Shown piece by piece: positions 58,537-64,000 of a DNA stretch of 64,000 nucleotides. Source of the stretch: CAVXXB01 sp963765585 (GTDB taxonomy: Bacteria; Calditrichota; Calditrichia; JAJRVZ01); assembly GCA_963765585.1 (NCBI GenBank), contig CAVXXB010000016.1, forward strand, positions 62,001 through 126,000, in the 5' to 3' direction. The notes below the pieces were generated by a model. It saw only the letters and a program-made list of their open reading frames with translations. It had not been told where the DNA came from and searched no databases. Made by a program: the position numbers and the translations under genes. Each line of letters begins with the position of its first letter. Within the stretch, counting starts at the first letter, position 1.

Positions 58537-59886
58537 ATGAATCAATCAGATAAAAAAACAGAAATTAATCGCAGAAACTTCGTCAAAAAAAGCGCGGCAG
58601 CGGGTGCCGGTTTGATATTTGCCCCGATGATTATGCGTCAGGCCAGGGCGAATGACAGTAATGACATAAATGTCGCTCTCCTTGGTGCCGGTGCCCAGGG
58701 TAATGTCTTGATGAATGCCTGTTTGAAAATTAAAAATCTGCGATTCAAAGCGGTCTGTGATATCTGGACAGAATACAATCAAAAAAGAGCGTTCAGGATG
58801 CTCAAGAAATATGGCCATGAATTAAATGCATATGAAGATTACCGGGAGATGCTGGCCAAAGAGTCGGGTAACCTGGATGCGGTAATTATTGCTACGCCGG
58901 ATTTCTGGCATGCGCCGCATACGGAGAGCGCACTGGCTGCCGGCCTAAATGTGTATTGTGAGAAAGAAATGTCCAATACTCTGGAAGGCGCAAAGAGAAT
59001 TGTACAGGCGGCAAAAAAATCAGGCAAAGTGGTTCAAATTGGTCATCAGCGCCGAAGTAATCCCCGTTATATTCATTGCTATAACAAAATTATCAGAGAA
59101 ACAGACATCCTGGGTAGAATAACCACGGTTAACGGGCAATGGAATCGTTCGGTTCAACCTGATCTGGGCTGGCCCGATAAATATACAATTCCCATAAGCA
59201 GATTAAAAAAGTTTGGATTTACTTCTATGCGTCAGTTCAGAAACTGGCGTTGGTACAGAGGACTTGGTGGTGGACCGATTGTTGATCTGGGATCCCATCA
59301 AATTGATATTTACAGTTGGTTTCTGGAAACAAATCCAAAATCAGTAATGGCCACTGGCGGTACCGATTATTACGATAAAAAAACCCATGAGTGGTATGAT
59401 AATGTTCTGGCTACTTATGAATACAAAACAAAGGGTGGTACGGTCCGGGCATTTTATCAGACTATTACAACCAACAGCAATCTGGGATATTTTGAGAATT
59501 TTATGGGTGATCAAGGTACGCTTCAGATATCTGAGTCTGCCGGCCGGGCCGGGATTTATCGCGAACAAATGGCGCCACCATGGGATAAATGGGTCGAGCA
59601 GGGTATTATTACTGCCCCGGAAGAAGATACTGCCCAGCCACAAGGTGGGGCAGTGCTCGATGTACGTGAAACAGTGGCGCCACCAAAACATGGTTTACCG
59701 GTAGTCTTCAATGACTTATACCATAAACCACATCTGGAAAATTTCTTTAATTCCATACGTGGAAGCGAGACGGTTAATTGCCCTGTGGAAGTCGGATATG
59801 AAACCGCTGTTTCCGTCCTGAAAGTGAATGACGCAGTGAAAAAAGGAAGAAAAATTAATTTTAAACCCGAGGATTTTCATATTTAA
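58537..59886 (+). CDS. Exported Gfo/Idh/MocA oxidoreductase (Tat)
   Basis: A 449-residue protein with Tat-like motif NRRNFVKKS and a signal ending near RQARAN. Rossmann turn LGAGAQGN; the EKP motif is CEKEMSNT here (proline replaced, lysine kept). GHQRRSNPRYIHCYN, GGGPIVDLGSHQIDIYSWF are subgroup blocks. It ends two bases before the heptaheme cytochrome gene, the closest physical link between an oxidoreductase and a cytochrome in this cluster. Confidence 0.9.
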   Translation: MNQSDKKTEINRRNFVKKSAAAGAGLIFAPMIMRQARANDSNDINVALLGAGAQGNVLMNACLKIKNLRFKAVCDIWTEYNQKRAFRMLKKYGHELNAYEDYREMLAKESGNLDAVIIATPDFWHAPHTESALAAGLNVYCEKEMSNTLEGAKRIVQAAKKSGKVVQIGHQRRSNPRYIHCYNKIIRETDILGRITTVNGQWNRSVQPDLGWPDKYTIPISRLKKFGFTSMRQFRNWRWYRGLGGGPIVDLGSHQIDIYSWFLETNPKSVMATGGTDYYDKKTHEWYDNVLATYEYKTKGGTVRAFYQTITTNSNLGYFENFMGDQGTLQISESAGRAGIYREQMAPPWDKWVEQGIITAPEEDTAQPQGGAVLDVRETVAPPKHGLPVVFNDLYHKPHLENFFNSIRGSETVNCPVEVGYETAVSVLKVNDAVKKGRKINFKPEDFHI

Positions 59887-59888
59887 TT

Positions 59889-61749
59889 ATGTCCGGATTA
59901 TTGCGAAAACCAGTTCTGATTATTGCCTTTTTAAGTGTTTCCATTATCGGGTTTGCCCAGGATACTAAAATTGGTGATGCAAGTGACGGCAGCCGATCGA
60001 CTCCTGTCCATTTGATTCAAATGATTGATGAAGATAGTTCGGTAATTCGACCGGATGATAGCCCAATGCTTCCATTTTCCACTAAGAATACCTGTAACAA
60101 ATGTCATGATTATGATCAGGTCAGAACCGGCTGGCATTTTACTGCGGGAGATTCAGGCGTAACCGGTGGAAGACCGGGGCATCCATGGATAATCGCAGAT
60201 CAGGGCAGTGCATCACAAATACCACTATCTTTGCATGACTGGCCAGGAACTTTGAAACCGGAAGATATTGGCCTTAACGCCATGGAGTATTTGCAGTTGT
60301 TTGGCCGGCAGATTCCCGGAGGCAGTGTTGGTGATAAGTCCGATTTACGCTCTTTAGATAATGAATTCCGCTGGCGGGTTTCCGGAGATCTTGAGATAAA
60401 TTGTCTCAGCTGCCATGATGCGGAATTCTCACATGACCAGGCAGCACATGCTGCAAGTACTGCCCGGCAAAATTTCCGTTGGGTGGCAACTGCATCATCC
60501 GCTTTGGCCAATGTCTATGGATCTGCCCGGGATATGCCCGACAATTATGATATTTACTGGGGTTCTGCGCCGGATTTGTCAAAAAAAATGCCGCCCCATG
60601 TGGTGTATGATCTGACCCGGTTTAATCAAAAGAACGAAGTACATTTTGATTTGAGCAGCAATATTCCAAACCGGAATTGTTATTATTGCCATTCTACAAA
60701 AATTATAAATTCTGAGCGAAAAGAAAAATGGATGTATGAACAAGATGTACATCTTAAGGCGGGTCTTACTTGTGTCGATTGCCATCGTAATGGTTTGAAT
60801 CATGATATGGTGAGAGGATACGAGAATGAACTGACAAAAAAAACTGATATAGAGAATGACATCAAATATGAGTTTTCTTGTTCCGGTTGTCATTTGGAAT
60901 CCGGCCGGTTGGGTGCGCCAAAACCCCAACATGCCGGAATACCAACAATCCATTTTGAAAAAATGAGTTGCACCAGCTGTCATTCGGGTGTCCGGCCGGG
61001 TGAAACTACATCATTTATTAAGACATCGCAGGGTCATGGTCTGGGTGTACATGGCACCAATAAAGCCGATTCCACATTACCTCATATACAATCTGGTATT
61101 TTTGTGCGGAATGAAGATGGAAAGATCAGACCACACAATATGGTCATGCCTTCCTATTGGGGCTTGCAGGACAGCAGCGGCATAAAGCCCGTATCCATTA
61201 AAGAAATCCGGGCATATACAACGCCGTTAATAAACAATGATGATACAACCGGAACGGGAAACTGGCTGGCTCTGGCAGATAGCCAAATTATTAGAATTCT
61301 CGATACCCTGGCTACTGTAGCCAGGGATGGTGAAAAACCAGTCTTTATTTCAGGTGGCCAGTTGATATTATTGACAAAGGACAGTGTACTGCAAAAATCA
61401 GACTCATGAGGCGGCGTTACCCTATTTTTGGCCGATTGGACACGATGTTCGTCCGGTGAGTCAATCCCTTGGTATCGATGGTTGCCAGGACTGTCATTCC
61501 GGGGATGCAAAATTTTATTACAGCACCATCGGGATGGATTCACCGCTCCCGGCACCTAATATGAGTTATATAGAAAATATTGATTTGATGGATTTGAACC
61601 GGGCGGGTACATGGTTATTTTCCATGTCATTTTTATTCCGGCCCTGGCTGAAGATATTTATTATTGCTTGCACATTCGTGCTTGGCATGGTGCTTTTGTC
61701 CTATCTGTTACGAGCGGTACGTTATATAACTGAAAATCTCGGGAAATAA
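59889..61749 (+). CDS. Heptaheme cytochrome c with C-terminal membrane anchor, frame interrupted
   Basis: A periplasmic multiheme cytochrome with signal peptide ending at GFAQ. Six CxxCH sites are in the first frame (CNKCH, CLSCH, CYYCH, CVDCH, CSGCH, CTSCH); the frame stops at TGA 61407-61409. The +1 frame continues EAALPYFWPIGHDVRPVSQSLG, then CQDCHSGD (seventh heme) and a C-terminal transmembrane helix (KIFIIACTFVLGMVLLSYLL). Joined, it has 619 residues. The zero frame stays plausible right up to the stop. Electron carrier between periplasmic oxidation and the membrane protein encoded 2 bp later. Confidence 0.85.
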
Positions 61750-61751
61750 AT

Positions 61752-62384
61752 ATGTACAGGTTGTTACTTCTCTTTTCAATGATCAGTTGTGCCTATGTGA
61801 TGGTTCTCTATTTCAGAACGGATAAAGCAAATAGATCTGATTGGAAGAGATATTTTAGTATCAGAGAGATGATGTTTCGTTGTTCGGGTTCACAGACTTC
61901 GGTACAAGACATAACTGTCCGTGAGCGTATTTTCTGCAGTTCGATAATATTATCCGTCTTTTCATTTATTTTGTTGGCTATAACCGGAATTATTCCTGTA
62001 CTTATTACAGGTTTGCATTTGTCCGGTACATTTTTGATTCTCCATGTCACTGTGGCACCGCTCTTTGTTTTATCAGCGACAGTGTCAATCCTGTATCTCG
62101 TGCATCGCATGAGGATGGACAAATATGTTTGGGAGACAACCAGAGATAAATCGAAAAATATGTTGACCAAAACCAATAGTGAGTCTTTTAAAAAAATAGA
62201 ATTTTGGCTGGCATATTTACTGGTGATTGGCGCTATTATGGCAATAATATTGATGATGTACCCGTTGTTTGGTCCGGATGGACAGGATTTTTTGTTGGAT
62301 TTACACCGGTACAGTACATTAGCATTATTTTTAATATTCCAACACCGGATTTATGTACATGTGAAAAAACATGTAAGGAATTAA
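61752..62384 (+). CDS. Cytochrome b-like membrane protein
   Basis: A 210-residue integral membrane protein with about five helices. Histidines in GLHLSGTFLILHVTVAP and in DLHRYSTLALFLIFQHRIYVH are spaced like b-heme ligands of DUF4405/b561-type proteins. It starts 2 bp after the heptaheme cytochrome, so the two probably form a quinone-linked membrane complex. No family can be named firmly. Last gene of the 19-kb cluster. Confidence 0.72.
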   Translation: MYRLLLLFSMISCAYVMVLYFRTDKANRSDWKRYFSIREMMFRCSGSQTSVQDITVRERIFCSSIILSVFSFILLAITGIIPVLITGLHLSGTFLILHVTVAPLFVLSATVSILYLVHRMRMDKYVWETTRDKSKNMLTKTNSESFKKIEFWLAYLLVIGAIMAIILMMYPLFGPDGQDFLLDLHRYSTLALFLIFQHRIYVHVKKHVRN

Positions 62385-62756
62385 ATATTAAACCCCTTCA
62401 GGGTTTTCATATTTTGGATGAATTTATCTTACACAGGGCGTTGCCCTGTGCTGAAATATGCTTCCCCTTCGGGGAATCCGCATATTGATTGGATTACATT
62501 GCTGGAAAACAAACAAGTGTGGAATATTATCCGTTCAGGGAATATTGAAGTACGGATGATTGGTGGATTTTATTTACCATTAGGCGTTGCCCTGTGCTGA
62601 AATATGATTCCCCTCCGGGTCATGGTGTGCTTGGCGAAATTTGGATAAATAATTTTCCCCGAAGGGGAAAAATAACATAGCACAGGGCATCGCCCTGTGT
62701 AATTAAGAATTTAAAATAATCAATTCCCTGAAAGGGAATTATAATTAAAATTAGTA
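62385..62756. repeat. Left REP/BIME-like repeat block
   Basis: Many short palindromes: CCTTCAGGG, ACAGGGCGTTGCCCTGT, TTCCCCTTCGGGGAA, TTTTCCCCGAAGGGGAAAA, ACAGGGCATCGCCCTGT and TTCCCTGAAAGGGAA. Bases 62583-62754 recur almost exactly on the far side of the transposase at 63262-63434. The unit next to the cytochrome b stop (62381-62460) also recurs after the transposase stop. Confidence 0.85.
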
Positions 62757-63209
62757 ATGGCACAAAGTTTATCAAAAGTCTATCTGCACGTCATTTTCAG
62801 TACAAAAAACCGTGAAGCATTTATTGATTCTGTAATTGAGGAAGAATTATTTAAATATTTGGCCGGTATTTTAAGAAATATGGAATGTACTGCAATTAAA
62901 GTGGGAGGTGTGTCAGATCATATCCATATATTAAATATTCTTTCACGTAAAATATCAATTAGCGATATGATTGGTGTTTTAAAAAAAGATTCATCAAAAT
63001 GGATTAAAACAAAAGGGATAAAGTATAAAAATTTTCACTGGCAGAATGGTTATGGTGTTTTCTCGGTAGGTGAGAAGAATCTCGATTTGGTGGAAAAATA
63101 TATTGAGGATCAATATACTCATCATAGAAGGAGATCTTTCCAAGAGGAATATATTATATTTTTGAAGACATATAATGTAAAATATGATGAGAAATATGTA
63201 TGGGATTAA
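62757..63209 (+). CDS. REP-associated Y1 (IS200-type) transposase
   Basis: A 150-residue HUH nuclease. The HUH motif is DHIHIL in GGVSDHIHIL; the likely catalytic tyrosine is in DLVEKYIEDQ; WQNGYGVFSV is typical. It shares family but only moderate similarity with the protein at 9522-10001, and its palindromes have a different core, so the window holds two separate REP systems. Flanking 172-bp direct repeats suggest recent spread or duplication of the whole unit. Confidence 0.9.
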   Translation: MAQSLSKVYLHVIFSTKNREAFIDSVIEEELFKYLAGILRNMECTAIKVGGVSDHIHILNILSRKISISDMIGVLKKDSSKWIKTKGIKYKNFHWQNGYGVFSVGEKNLDLVEKYIEDQYTHHRRRSFQEEYIIFLKTYNVKYDEKYVWD

Positions 63210-63435
63210 ATATTAAGTCCTTTCAGGGTTTTCATATTTAGGATGAATTTATCTTACACTGGGCGTTGCCCTGTGCTGAAATATGATTCCCCTCCGGGTC
63301 ATGGTGTGCTTGGCGAAATTTGGATAAATAATTTTCCCCGAACGGGAAAAATAACATAGCACAGGGCATCGCCCTGTGTAAATAGTTCAATCGGAATAAA
63401 CAATTCCCTGAAAGGGAATTATATTTTAAATTAGA
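63210..63435. repeat. Right REP/BIME-like repeat block
   Basis: The mirror partner of the left block in direct orientation. Bases 63262-63434 match 62583-62754 with only a few differences (for example CCCCGAACGGG against CCCCGAAGGGG). The outer end is TTCCCTGAAAGGGAA. Confidence 0.85.
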
Positions 63436-63487
63436 TTCAGGATGACGATCATAACGAGAAAATTAAATATAATCATAAGGAGTTAAC

Positions 63488-64000
63488 ATGAAACAGATTT
63501 TGATTTTTGTAGTCATTGTTTCACTATTTGCCGGGATAGGTTTCGCCCAGGATGATCTGGTGCCCATCGATATCAAATTACCAAAACCTATGTTTGTGGG
63601 TACACCGCAAAATATGCAGGTGAAAAATCTTGAAAAACCGTTGGGAAAAGCACGCCCGCCATTTTTAGCGCCTGCCGGAACCAAAAATGTCGCAGCCGGC
63701 AAAATGGTTATGAGCACAGACGACGAGCCGGTCATCGGAGAAATTGAGATGATTACCGACGGCGATAAAGAGGCCAGTGATGGCAGTTTTGTCGAACTTG
63801 GACCATTTACGCAGCACATTACGGTTGATCTTGAAAAAGAACATAATATCTATGCCCTGGTGGTATGGCATTTTCATAAACAACCCCGGGTATATTTTGA
63901 TGTTATTATTCAAACTTCAAATGATCCTGATTTTATTGAGGGTGTCCAAACACTTTATAATAATGATGATAATAATTCTTCCGGTCAGGGTGTTGGTAAA
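63488..64000 (+). CDS. Secreted protein with discoidin-like region, cut by window end
   Basis: At least 171 residues, open to the window end. The signal peptide runs to GIGFAQD. A GAEIEM-like stretch (GEIEMITDGDKEASDGSFVELGP) followed by ITVDLEKEHNIYALVVWHF and YFDVIIQTSNDPDF resembles the strands of discoidin/F5-8C-type carbohydrate-binding domains; this is a loose resemblance. AAGGAG lies 6 bp before the ATG at 63488. No further function can be told. Confidence 0.7.
   Translation, partial: MKQILIFVVIVSLFAGIGFAQDDLVPIDIKLPKPMFVGTPQNMQVKNLEKPLGKARPPFLAPAGTKNVAAGKMVMSTDDEPVIGEIEMITDGDKEASDGSFVELGPFTQHITVDLEKEHNIYALVVWHFHKQPRVYFDVIIQTSNDPDFIEGVQTLYNNDDNNSSGQGVGK

Noticed and set aside
62418..62600. 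Small ORF in the left REP block
   Set aside because: Made wholly of palindromic repeats; coding is not credible.

Overview
The window looks like a chromosomal segment of a low-to-medium GC Gram-negative bacterium of the FCB supergroup, probably outside core Bacteroidota (a Calditrichota, KSB1 or Marinimicrobia-like lineage would fit). The grounds are a Bacteroidota-type arginine gene set, a PorV/PorQ-like outer-membrane protein, a C-terminal FlgD-like type IX sorting domain, and clear Shine-Dalgarno sequences, which core Bacteroidota use little. This placement is inference; no rRNA or marker tree was possible.

Layout. 1-8.9 kb: the end of kbl, an interrupted MFS transporter, tRNA-Ala, a decayed secreted Hcp-like gene, and arginine genes (argD on plus; an acetyltransferase, argC, argB and a broken argE on minus). 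9.1-10.0 kb: a REP-type palindrome cluster with its HUH transposase. 10.2-16.9 kb: a complete rrf2-sufB-C-D-U-T-S Fe-S assembly operon. 17-25.7 kb: an orphan Mur-ligase-like gene and hypA-B-C-F-D-E for NiFe hydrogenase maturation, with an OmpA gene inside. 25.8-31 kb: receiver, TPR and NtrC-type regulators, a PIN toxin-antitoxin pair, and DUF1015. 31.3-42.9 kb: housekeeping and envelope genes (dnaE, dtd, PASTA, rpe, polyprenol-kinase-like, PorV-like, exonuclease/phosphatase-like lipoprotein, galE, Ca/Na exchanger).

43.2-62.4 kb is the most distinctive part: a co-directional set of exported sugar-modifying proteins and redox proteins. It holds five Gfo/Idh/MocA oxidoreductases (four with Tat-type twin-arginine signals), four DUF1080 (3-keto-glycoside hydrolase/lyase type) domains in three proteins, two TIM-barrel sugar isomerase-like proteins, an MFS transporter, a tetraheme NapC-like domain fused to a SUMF1 domain, a heptaheme cytochrome c and a histidine-rich membrane protein. 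I read it as a periplasmic oxidation-first glycoside breakdown pathway whose electrons may enter a respiratory chain. It is followed by a second REP/HUH-transposase unit flanked by 172-bp direct repeats, then a secreted protein cut by the window end.

Two genome-wide oddities stand out. Twelve reading-frame breaks in eight genes are all displaced in the same (+1) direction, and each corrected gene returns to a plausible family length; this could be insertion-type sequence error, real mutation or recoding, and the sequence alone cannot decide. Many spacers are filled with degenerate tandem repeats of about 7 bp from several families, sometimes arranged as inverted pairs able to form long hairpins.
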